A DNA stretch of 14,307 nucleotides from Asaia bogorensis (lineage in GTDB: Bacteria > Pseudomonadota > Alphaproteobacteria > Acetobacterales > Acetobacteraceae), in the NCBI GenBank assembly GCA_945873675.1, contig CAMCEP010000042.1, positions 1 through 14,307 of the forward strand. Direction: 5' to 3'. A program made the translations under genes and the position numbers. Below are positions 7,559-14,032 of this stretch, in pieces. The notes beneath the pieces are model-generated. The model searched no databases. It was not told the origin of the DNA and was given only the letters and a program-made list of their open reading frames with translations. Each line of letters opens with the position of its first letter. Positions within the stretch are counted from its first letter, which is position 1.

Positions 7559-8013
7559 CTGCTTCCTCGCGGGGTGGGGCGCCAATCGGGCGGCGCCAAT
7601 TCAAAGCCGGCAAAATCAAAGGCAGGGCTGACGGTGCAGCCCACCAAAGTCCAACGGCCAAGGGACACCGCACTTTGCCACCAACCCTTTGGCACCAGGG
7701 CAAAGGGGCGCTGATGGCGCGATAAATCGAGCCCGAGGTGAACGGCCTCCGCATCATGGCCATCAGGGGAGAGACTTAGCGCCAGCGGCCCCCCCGCATA
7801 CCAATGCCAGGCTTCGGCCGCATCCACGCGATGCCAATGGCTGAATTCATCGGCCGCGAGCAGGAAATAGATCGCCGTGCCGGCGCCGCGCCCGCCACCT
7901 TCCGGCGCATCGCGCCAGATTTCGCGGTAATGCCCGCCTTCTGGATGCGGCGCCAAATCCAGCGCGGCAATGACCTGCGCGGCGGTCACGCCCGGATCGC
8001 GCAGGTCAATCAT
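7555..8013 (-). CDS. Cupin-fold protein of the DUF985 family
   Basis: A 152-residue single-domain cupin. The DUF985 signature is clear: PHPEGGHYREIWR (22-34), TAIYFLL (46-52), SHWHRVDAAEAWHWYAGGPL (58-77, holding the candidate metal or substrate histidines H59-x-H61 and H70), and VGCTVSPAFDFAGFELA near the end. Members of this family have the sugar-isomerase-like jelly-roll barrel, but I know of no agreed reaction. It begins three bases after the glutathione S-transferase stop (TGA GCC ATG) and its own stop overlaps the next start, so it is embedded in the operon. A role in aldehyde or glutathione-adduct metabolism is inference from neighbours only. Confidence 0.85.
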   Translation of the reverse strand: MIDLRDPGVTAAQVIAALDLAPHPEGGHYREIWRDAPEGGGRGAGTAIYFLLAADEFSHWHRVDAAEAWHWYAGGPLALSLSPDGHDAEAVHLGLDLSRHQRPFALVPKGWWQSAVSLGRWTLVGCTVSPAFDFAGFELAPPDWRPTPRGSR

Positions 8014-8016
8014 GGC

Positions 8017-8616
8017 TCAGCCGACCGGGACGGTTTCGGCGAGCGGGGCGAGCTTCGAGACCTCCGCAAACCAGGCGGCGAGCTTCGGGCAGGAATCGCG
8101 CCAGGGTTCAGCCGCAAAGCGGAAATCAAGATAGCCAAGCGCGCAGGCAATGCTGATGGCGCCGATATCGCCAAGCCCGCGCGGCGGGTCCTTTTCGAGC
8201 ACGGCCAGGGCGCGTTCCACCGCGGCCTTCTGGCGCGCGTCAAAGGCCTTGCGGCCATCATCCTGCGGGTGGTTCATGTGCAGGCGCCGCCCCACCGCGG
8301 CATCCAGAATGCCATCGGCAGCGGCCTGCCGGATCATGGCCTTCAGGCGCGGTGCGCTGCCCGTCGGCGGGAAAAGCGGCGCGGCGGAACCGATTGTGTC
8401 CAGGTATTCACAAATCACCGGGCTGTCATAAATCGCTATGCCATCCTTCGTGACCAATGCCGGCACTTTGGACAGCGGGTTATCGGCCAGCAAATCGGCC
8501 GGCGATTGATGCGGGTTGGTGGAGACCTTTTCCAAAAGCCCACCAATGCCGCGCGCAATGGCGCAGACCATCACTTTCCGCACATAGGGGCTGGCTGGGG
8601 AGTAATGCAGTTTCAT
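8017..8616 (-). CDS. Glutathione S-transferase family protein
   Basis: A 199-residue protein with the two-domain GST layout. The N-terminal thioredoxin-like domain (1 to about 80) opens with MKLHYSPASPYVRKV, where a serine near residue 6 or 9 is the likely glutathione-activating residue. NPLSKVPAL (46-54) holds the cis-proline and DSPVICEYLD (64-73) the glutathione gamma-glutamyl contact. The rest is the all-helical C-terminal domain. It would conjugate or remove glutathione from small electrophiles in the cytosol. ATG 8616 follows AAGGAA at good spacing, and the gene lies 21 bases after gloB, supporting a shared glutathione-dependent detoxification role. The exact subclass and substrate are not visible. 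Confidence 0.88.
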   Translation of the reverse strand: MKLHYSPASPYVRKVMVCAIARGIGGLLEKVSTNPHQSPADLLADNPLSKVPALVTKDGIAIYDSPVICEYLDTIGSAAPLFPPTGSAPRLKAMIRQAAADGILDAAVGRRLHMNHPQDDGRKAFDARQKAAVERALAVLEKDPPRGLGDIGAISIACALGYLDFRFAAEPWRDSCPKLAAWFAEVSKLAPLAETVPVG

Positions 8617-8637
8617 TGGGCGTTTCCTTATCTGGAA

Positions 8638-9363
8638 TTAACGAAATGTGTCCTTGCCAGCACGGATGCGGGCAAGCGTCGCGATATCCGGCGCACGCAT
8701 AAAGGGATTGGCGGCGCGTTCGGAAGCAATGGTGCTGGGCAGCGTCGGCTGGCCTGCCGCCCGCTGCGCCTGGACTTCCGCGATGCGGGCCTTGAGCGCG
8801 GCATTGTCCGGTTCCACCGTAATGGCAAACCGCGCATTGCTTTCGGTATATTCATGCCCGCAGCAGACCAGCGTTTCACCCGGCAGGGCAGCGAGCGCGG
8901 CGAGGGACGCGAACATTTGCTCCGCATTGCCTTCCAGTAGCCGCCCGCAGCCGAGCGAAAACAGCGTGTCACCACACAACAGAATCTGCGAATCGGCGAT
9001 GTGAAAGGCGATATGGCCGCGTGTGTGGCCATCACTCGCCAGCACTGCCGCCTTGCTGCCCAGCACATCCACCGTATCACTCGGTGAGACCGCCTGATCG
9101 AGTGGCGGCAGGCGGTGCTTATCCGCCGCCGCGCCCACCACCTTGGCGCCATAGCGCGCCACCAAGCCCGGCACGCCGGCCACGTGATCCCCGTGGTGAT
9201 GCGTCAGCAGGATCAGATCGAGCTTGCCGCCCATGGCATCGATCACCGCAGCCACGGGCGCGTCCTCTGCCGGGTCGCAGACCGCAAGGCGCCCATCGGC
9301 AGCGCGGAGCAGCCAGGCGTAATTGTCGGACAGGCAGGGGATGGGGGTCGTGGTGAGAGCCAT
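8638..9363 (-). CDS. gloB: Hydroxyacylglutathione hydrolase (glyoxalase II)
   Basis: A 241-residue metallo-beta-lactamase-fold enzyme that hydrolyses S-lactoylglutathione to lactate and glutathione, the second step of methylglyoxal removal. The dinuclear metal site is complete: THHHGDH (54-60) gives H55, H57, D59 and H60, with H113, D132 (in CGDTLFSLGCGR) and H170 (in GHEYTESN). The N-terminus IPCLSDNYAWLL and the C-terminal helical domain from about 170 are typical of true glyoxalase II. ATG 9363 fits the family start, yet the bases before it are C-rich and show no Shine-Dalgarno sequence. It heads a minus-strand operon of four genes and is divergent from a methyltransferase gene. Glyoxalase I is not in the window. 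Confidence 0.95.
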   Translation of the reverse strand: MALTTTPIPCLSDNYAWLLRAADGRLAVCDPAEDAPVAAVIDAMGGKLDLILLTHHHGDHVAGVPGLVARYGAKVVGAAADKHRLPPLDQAVSPSDTVDVLGSKAAVLASDGHTRGHIAFHIADSQILLCGDTLFSLGCGRLLEGNAEQMFASLAALAALPGETLVCCGHEYTESNARFAITVEPDNAALKARIAEVQAQRAAGQPTLPSTIASERAANPFMRAPDIATLARIRAGKDTFR

Positions 9364-9424
9364 AAGGGGGTGCCTTGTCAGGGGGCCATGCCAAGCGGGC
9401 CCGGAAGTGCCTATATCTACCCTT
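9364..9424. promoter_or_regulatory. Divergent intergenic region between gloB and the methyltransferase gene
   Basis: Sixty-one bases separate two divergent starts, so promoters for both should lie here or extend into the genes. CTATATCTAC (9411-9420) offers a -10-like element on either strand: TATATC toward the methyltransferase and GATATA toward gloB. No good -35 partner is visible. On the plus strand the -10-like sequence ends only seven bases before the ATG at 9425, which would suit a leaderless message. This is weak, sequence-only evidence. Confidence 0.3.
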
Positions 9425-10129
9425 ATGGCAGAGGAAATCCATGGCCTGTCCGAATTCTACGCCGCACCGGCGGGCGGGTTGACCGCGCGGCTGCTGCGCC
9501 GGCGGCTTTCCGTGCTTTGGCCGCGCCTGTCAGGGCTTGATGTGCTGGGCATTGGCCATGCGGAGCCTTACTTGCCGTTGTGGCGCGAAGAAGCGGCGCG
9601 CTGCATCGCGCTAGCCCCCGCGCAGCTTGGCCCTTCGCGCTTTGCCCATGCTGGGGTTTCCGCCGCTGTACTGGCGGAAGAAGGCGCGCTGCCTTTCCCG
9701 GATTTGAGCTTTGACCGGATCCTGTTGGTGCATGGGCTGGAAGCGGCGGAGAATGCCGGGCGGTTGCTGCGCGAATGCTGGCGCGTGCTGCGCGATGATG
9801 GGCGCTTGCTGGTGGTGGCCCCTAATCGGCGTGGCATCTGGGCGCAGTTTGACCACACACCCTTCGGCCATGGCCGGCCTTATTCGCCGGGACAGATTTC
9901 CAAACTTTTGCAGGCGCAGATGTTTCGCGTGGAACGGCGCGATGCCGCACTTTACGTACCGCCCTTCACGCCGCTGATGCGCGCTGGCACGGCTTGGGAA
10001 AAAGCAGGCCGCACCATTTGCCCCGCGCGCTTGGCGGGGCTTTGCCTGATTGAGGCTGAGAAGGATATCTTTGCTGCCATGCCGGCAGGGGCGGTGCGGT
10101 TGCGCCGCCGCGTATTGCTGCGCGCCTGA
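9425..10129 (+). CDS. Class I SAM-dependent methyltransferase (type 11), gloB-linked
   Basis: A 234-residue protein with the methyltransferase type 11 pattern. The motif I region is DVLGIGHAEPY (39-49), somewhat degenerate because the usual GxGxG is reduced to GIG, and ALPFPDLSFDRILLVHGLE (88-106) and LLRECWRVLRDDGRLLVVAPN follow as later motifs. The substrate is unknown. The frame is open back to 9323, inside gloB on the other strand, but the ATG at 9425 is favoured because MAEEIHGLSEFYA begins the recognisable domain and the earlier codons would overlap the divergent gene. There is no Shine-Dalgarno sequence ahead of it. A methyltransferase next to gloB is a pattern I recall in alphaproteobacteria, but no function follows from it. 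Confidence 0.75.
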   Translation: MAEEIHGLSEFYAAPAGGLTARLLRRRLSVLWPRLSGLDVLGIGHAEPYLPLWREEAARCIALAPAQLGPSRFAHAGVSAAVLAEEGALPFPDLSFDRILLVHGLEAAENAGRLLRECWRVLRDDGRLLVVAPNRRGIWAQFDHTPFGHGRPYSPGQISKLLQAQMFRVERRDAALYVPPFTPLMRAGTAWEKAGRTICPARLAGLCLIEAEKDIFAAMPAGAVRLRRRVLLRA

Positions 10130-10137
10130 TTGGCCTT

Positions 10138-10166
10138 TTGCCGCGCTTGGTCCATGCTTCTGTTAT
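10138..10166 (+). promoter_or_regulatory. Candidate sigma-70-type promoter for the lactonase gene
   Basis: TTGCCG (10138-10143) and TGTTAT (10161-10166) are separated by 17 bases, each matching four of six consensus positions. They lie in the 55-base gap before the lactonase gene, leaving a leader of about 12-15 bases that contains its Shine-Dalgarno AGGGAG (10172-10177). The match is modest and could be chance. Confidence 0.35.
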
Positions 10167-10184
10167 GGCCCAGGGAGAAACGCC

Positions 10185-11141
10185 ATGAACCAAGATCCTC
10201 GTTGGCAGCAAAGCCTGCGCTATCCGGACCCTTCCATTGTTGCGATGGATGCTTCCTTCAAAAAATATCATCTGCCGCTTTCGGCTGTTGAACGGCTTTA
10301 TCATGGCACGCGCTGGGGTGAGGGGCCGGTCTGGCTTGGCGATGCGCGCTGCCTTTTGTGGTCCGATATCCCCAATAACCGCGTGCTGAAATGGGATGAG
10401 GAAACCGGCGCGGTCAGCGCCTGGCGCAAGCCCGCCAATAACGCCAATGGCCATACGCGGGACCGTCAGGGCCGCGTGATTGCGTGCGAGCATTTCGGCC
10501 GCCGCGTGGTGCGCTTTGAATATGATGGCGCGATCACGGTGCTGGCTGATAGCTACAAGGGCAAGCGGCTGAACAGCCCGAATGATGTTGTGGTGAAGTC
10601 TGACGGTTCCATCTGGTTCACCGACCCGCCCTTTGGCCTGATGGCGAATTATGAAGGCGAACGCGCCACACCCGAATTGCCGCATACCAATGTCTATCGC
10701 ATTGATGGCCAAAGCGGTGAGATTACGCTTGTGACGGATGAGGTGAACCATCCGAATGGCTTGGCTTTCAGCCCGGATGAGAAGATTTTGTATGTCATCG
10801 AAAGCCGCGCTGACCCGCGCAATATTCTGGCCTTTGATGTGGCGGCGAATGGCAAAAGCTTGCGCAAGCGCCGCGTTTTCGTGGCCTGTCAGCCAGGCGA
10901 AACGCCGGATGGTTTCCGCGTGGATGTGGATGGCAATTTATGGTGCGGTTGGGGCATGACGGCGGAATTTGACGGTGTGCGCGTGTATAACAATGCTGGC
11001 GCTCCGATTGGGCATATTCATCTGCCCGAACGCTGCGCCAATCTCTGTTTCGGCGGCCGCTATCGCAACCGCTTGTTCATGGCCGCCGCGCAGTCGCTCT
11101 ATTCGCTTTATGTGAATACGGAAGGCGTCAAGGGCGGCTGA
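10185..11141 (+). CDS. SMP-30/gluconolactonase-family lactonase
   Basis: A 318-residue six-bladed beta-propeller of the SMP-30/gluconolactonase/LRE family, expected to hydrolyse a sugar or related lactone using one divalent metal. Candidate metal and substrate ligands are all present at family-like spacing: E46 (WGEGPVW), N133 (SPNDVVV), N191 (HPNGLAFSPD) and D242 (PDGFRVDVDG). There is no signal peptide, so it is probably cytosolic. The frame is open back to 10050, but ATG 10185 follows AGGGAG and lies after the upstream stop. The N-terminus has about 28 residues more than human SMP-30 before the first ligand. Its 3' end overlaps the convergent AtuA-like gene by 14 bases. The lactone is unknown. 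Confidence 0.88.
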   Translation: MNQDPRWQQSLRYPDPSIVAMDASFKKYHLPLSAVERLYHGTRWGEGPVWLGDARCLLWSDIPNNRVLKWDEETGAVSAWRKPANNANGHTRDRQGRVIACEHFGRRVVRFEYDGAITVLADSYKGKRLNSPNDVVVKSDGSIWFTDPPFGLMANYEGERATPELPHTNVYRIDGQSGEITLVTDEVNHPNGLAFSPDEKILYVIESRADPRNILAFDVAANGKSLRKRRVFVACQPGETPDGFRVDVDGNLWCGWGMTAEFDGVRVYNNAGAPIGHIHLPERCANLCFGGRYRNRLFMAAAQSLYSLYVNTEGVKGG

Positions 11142-11475
11142 GTTTTTCGCGCGGCACTTCGATGGTCATGGCAAGCAGCCTGAAGGAATGGCTCTTGCCA
11201 TGGCCATCAAGATTAAGGCTGCCATTCACGCCACCTTCCAGCACATCATCAATCACGAAATTGAAGGCGTGCAGCAGCGGCAGATCGTAGCGTTTGCAGC
11301 CAGTGGCGCCCCGGTGGCGAAATAGCGCCAGCACCTTTTCCGCCGTGACCTGTTCGGCGAGTAGATCATAATGCGCCGGATCATAAGGCATGAGGGAGAG
11401 ATTGACGCGATTGCCCTTATCGCCTGCACGGCTATGGGCGATGTCATGCAGGGGGATCATGGTGGTGTTGCTCAT
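11128..11475 (-). CDS. Small AtuA-like C-terminal-domain protein
   Basis: A 115-residue protein matching the small ferredoxin-fold-like domain found at the C-terminus of long AtuA proteins: LHDIAHSRAGDKGNRVNLSLMPYD (about 8-31) is the hallmark, followed by a region with CKRYDLPLLHAFNFVIDDVLEGG and a tail about SHSFRLLAMTIEVP. It has no cysteine cluster, so it is not an electron carrier. ATG 11475 shares one base with the AtuA stop (TGATG), so it is translationally coupled and likely works in a complex with AtuA. A GTG three codons earlier is less likely. Biochemical function is not known to me. Its 3' end overlaps the lactonase gene tail to tail. Confidence 0.82.
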   Translation of the reverse strand: MSNTTMIPLHDIAHSRAGDKGNRVNLSLMPYDPAHYDLLAEQVTAEKVLALFRHRGATGCKRYDLPLLHAFNFVIDDVLEGGVNGSLNLDGHGKSHSFRLLAMTIEVPREKLSRP

Positions 11476-12854
11476 CAATTCCACTCCCGCGCTGGCAGAA
11501 CGCGTGTTTCAGTGGGCACTTGGTCGCGCGGTACCAGGAAGCTGCGTGTCAGGATACGTGGTGTGACACGCCAACGCGCGCCTGAGGTCCCCGCCGTGCC
11601 GCAGCAAAGCAAGGCGAGCGTTTCACGCGATGCCTGATCCGCATCATCGCGCGTGGTGGCCTCAACCGCCAAGCGAATGCGGATGTCCTGCGGTGCTGGC
11701 CCGTCATAGCCGCGCCAGAGCGCGCCATCATCCGAATCATGTACGGAGGCGACACCAATCAGATCAGCCCGCGCGCGGCGCGCAAGGCCGCGGCGATTGA
11801 CGCGTTCCAGCAGCACATCCGCGGTCGCCTTGGCGCGGGCCAGCGCATTGGGGCCGGCGACGCTGATTTCGCCCTCACCCAGCCAGGAACCTTCATAGCA
11901 GGCAGTGACTTTCAGCAGATCAGGGCGCGGGTTGCCGCGCAGGCCATGCACCGCCACGCGATCCTTGCCTGACATATTCAGATGCGCGGCGGTGATGTCC
12001 AAAGTCACATCGGGCGTGATGTAGCGCGCGGGATCATGCACCTCATATAATAATTGTTCCTTCACCGTGCGCAGATCAACAATGCCGCCAGTGTCTTCGG
12101 GCTTCGTGATCAGCAGCGACAAATCGCGCCCGACTTCCGCGATGGGAAAGCCGATATTGGCGGGGTCTGGAATATCCTTGAAGCCTGGGTCCCAAAACAC
12201 GCCGCCCGTCACCTGGCTGCCGCATTCCAATAAATGCCCTGTCGCGGCACCGACCGCGAGCGCCTGCCAATCATCCTCGGCCCAGCCAAAATGATGCATC
12301 AGCGGCGCGATGGCGAGGGCAGGGTCCGACGTACGCCCAGCCACCACCACTTGCGCGCCAGCGGCAAGTGCTTCGGCCAAGGGGGCAGCGCCAATATAGG
12401 CATTGGCGGAAACCAGTTTCCAGGAAGACATATCAAGCCCGGTATCGGCTTCATGCACGGCCATGCGATCAAGGTTGATGCTGGCGGAAACATCATCACC
12501 GGTGACAAGCCCAATGCGGAGTTCCGGCAAACCCAAACGCTTCGCAAGCCGCGCAATGGCGCGCGCGGCAGCGAGCGGATTGGCTGCACCGAAATTGCCG
12601 AGGATGGGAATGCCCGCGCGCGCCGCATCGGCCAGGATCGGTTCCAACAGCCGTTCAAGCATTGGTTCATAACCCGCTTCGGGGTCACGGCGGCGTTCCA
12701 ATTGTGCAAGCGCCACGGTGCGTTCGCCCAGGCATTCAAAGAACATGGCTGCCGGCAGGCCGCGCTTGATCAGGCTGCGCATGACAGGGATGGGCGCATC
12801 CACACGGTCACCGGAAAAACCGGCGCCATTGCCGACTAGAAACAGATCACTCAC
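11475..12854 (-). CDS. AtuA-family protein (DUF1446)
   Basis: A 459-residue protein of the acyclic terpene utilisation AtuA family. Signature stretches are GNGAGFSGDR (8-17), ILGNFGAANP, GLVTGDDV, NAYIGAAPLAEAL, VVVAGRTSDPAL, GHLLECGSQVTGGVF and VKEQLLYEVHDPARY. Family members occur in citronellol/geraniol degradation in Pseudomonas, but no reaction is firmly assigned, and no geranyl-CoA carboxylase gene is present here. GTG 12854 is chosen over GTG 12863: it overlaps the upstream TGA (GTGA) and sits eight bases after AAGGAG, whereas the earlier GTG abuts that ribosome site. The small domain usually fused at the C-terminus is a separate gene here. Two consecutive rare TTA leucine codons lie at 12048-12053. 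Confidence 0.88.
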   Translation of the reverse strand: MSDLFLVGNGAGFSGDRVDAPIPVMRSLIKRGLPAAMFFECLGERTVALAQLERRRDPEAGYEPMLERLLEPILADAARAGIPILGNFGAANPLAAARAIARLAKRLGLPELRIGLVTGDDVSASINLDRMAVHEADTGLDMSSWKLVSANAYIGAAPLAEALAAGAQVVVAGRTSDPALAIAPLMHHFGWAEDDWQALAVGAATGHLLECGSQVTGGVFWDPGFKDIPDPANIGFPIAEVGRDLSLLITKPEDTGGIVDLRTVKEQLLYEVHDPARYITPDVTLDITAAHLNMSGKDRVAVHGLRGNPRPDLLKVTACYEGSWLGEGEISVAGPNALARAKATADVLLERVNRRGLARRARADLIGVASVHDSDDGALWRGYDGPAPQDIRIRLAVEATTRDDADQASRETLALLCCGTAGTSGARWRVTPRILTRSFLVPRDQVPTETRVLPAREWN

Positions 12855-14032
12855 GCCAAGCACTCCTTGATCGCGGCGCCGAGTATGGCCGCGTCGCTAT
12901 CGTCAAAGGCAATTGGGTTGATGGCAAGCACGCCCTGGCCGATGCGCCCGGCATCAAGATGGATGGCGGGGCGATGGGCGCGCAGCCTGGCATCCGCGGC
13001 GTAGGCCGAGGCCGCATCGGGCAGGCGCCATTCCAGAATGGGCAGGCCAGGCTTGGCGCCATCCGCCACAAGGCGAAGGCTCGGCGGGTTGCCCGCTGCC
13101 ACCAGCACCGCTTCAAGCCGCGCCTGCCAGCGCGCGCCGCGTTGTGCTGGGTTGTCCGCGACAAACCGCTGCAAAGCCACGATCAGGCCAATGATTTCTT
13201 CCTTGCCTGTCTTGCAAGACCGCCCAATGCCGTGATGCGGCAGGCCGCGCATTTGCGCGAGTGGGGAGAATTCTGGCGGCGCGATGAAATCCGCTTCTGG
13301 CATATCAAGATCAAGCATTTGCGCCAGCGCAGAGGCAACCAGATCACGCCGCCCAGCAAGGATGCCGGAAGATTGCGGCCCACCCAAAGCCTTGCCGCCG
13401 GAAAAGCACACCAGATCGGCGCCCTCGGCGATGAAGCGCTTCAGGTTTTCAGTGGGCGGCAATTGCGCGGCCGCATCCACCAAAACGGGGATATGGCGTT
13501 CGCGCGCCACGCGCACCACATCGGGCAAAGGCGGTTCGCTATTCGCCCCCGCCAAATAATAGATCGCCGCCGTACGGTCTGTGATGGCGTCAGCGATTTC
13601 CCAAGGCGCGGCATCACGCACGCCGGGGCCGGAAATACGGTCTGGAATGCCGATTTCAATGATGCGCCCGCCCGCCACGCGCAGCGCGCGGTCATACATA
13701 TTGCGCTGGCTTCGGATGGTGATGAATTCATCGGGCATCCCGGGCGTATCAGGCAGGCGGTTCATCGCGCCCGGATCAAGCCGCGCCATGCAGGCGGCCG
13801 CGCCCAACAACACCGCGGCGGAAGCGCCAGAGGTGACAATGCCCGCTTCCGCGCCGGTGGCTTTGCTGATCTCTCGGCTGGCGGCGGCTTGCAAATGGTG
13901 CATCTCCACCGTCGCGCGCGCGGCTTCAGCCATGGCGGCCAGCACTTCGGGCGCCATCAGCCCGCCGGAAAGCCTTGTATTGGTGCCATAGGCATTGATG
14001 ATGCGCGAAACGCCCAAATCATCGTAAATCAT
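12851..14032 (-). CDS. SelA-like PLP-dependent enzyme (not selenocysteine synthase)
   Basis: A 393-residue fold-type I PLP enzyme of the SelA-like/DgaE group. Seen in order: GTNTRLSGGLMAPEVLAAM (16-34), TGAEAGIVTSGASAAVLLGAA (59-79, phosphate-binding region), VLVDAAAQLPP (183-193, with D186 expected at the pyridine nitrogen), SGGKALGGPQSSGIL (211-225, with K214 the Schiff-base lysine) and GIGRSCKTGKEEIIGL (268-283). It lacks the N-terminal tRNA-binding extension of true SelA and is much shorter. Related enzymes remove ammonia or water from amino- or sugar-acid phosphates (for example DgaE on D-glucosaminate-6-phosphate), but the substrate here is unknown. ATG 14032 overlaps the kinase stop (ATGA), and its own stop overlaps atuA. 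Confidence 0.85.
   Translation of the reverse strand: MIYDDLGVSRIINAYGTNTRLSGGLMAPEVLAAMAEAARATVEMHHLQAAASREISKATGAEAGIVTSGASAAVLLGAAACMARLDPGAMNRLPDTPGMPDEFITIRSQRNMYDRALRVAGGRIIEIGIPDRISGPGVRDAAPWEIADAITDRTAAIYYLAGANSEPPLPDVVRVARERHIPVLVDAAAQLPPTENLKRFIAEGADLVCFSGGKALGGPQSSGILAGRRDLVASALAQMLDLDMPEADFIAPPEFSPLAQMRGLPHHGIGRSCKTGKEEIIGLIVALQRFVADNPAQRGARWQARLEAVLVAAGNPPSLRLVADGAKPGLPILEWRLPDAASAYAADARLRAHRPAIHLDAGRIGQGVLAINPIAFDDSDAAILGAAIKECLA

Noticed and set aside
7804..8940. A 378-residue plus-strand open frame opposite the cupin, GST and gloB genes
   Set aside because: It spans parts of three well-supported genes on the other strand and has no recognisable motif or ribosome site.
12040..12082. 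Internal minus-strand promoter in atuA suggested by the AT-rich patch
   Set aside because: No -35-like hexamer sits 16-18 bases from a TATTAT-like element; the nearest TTGATC is too far, and the patch is explained by coding sequence.
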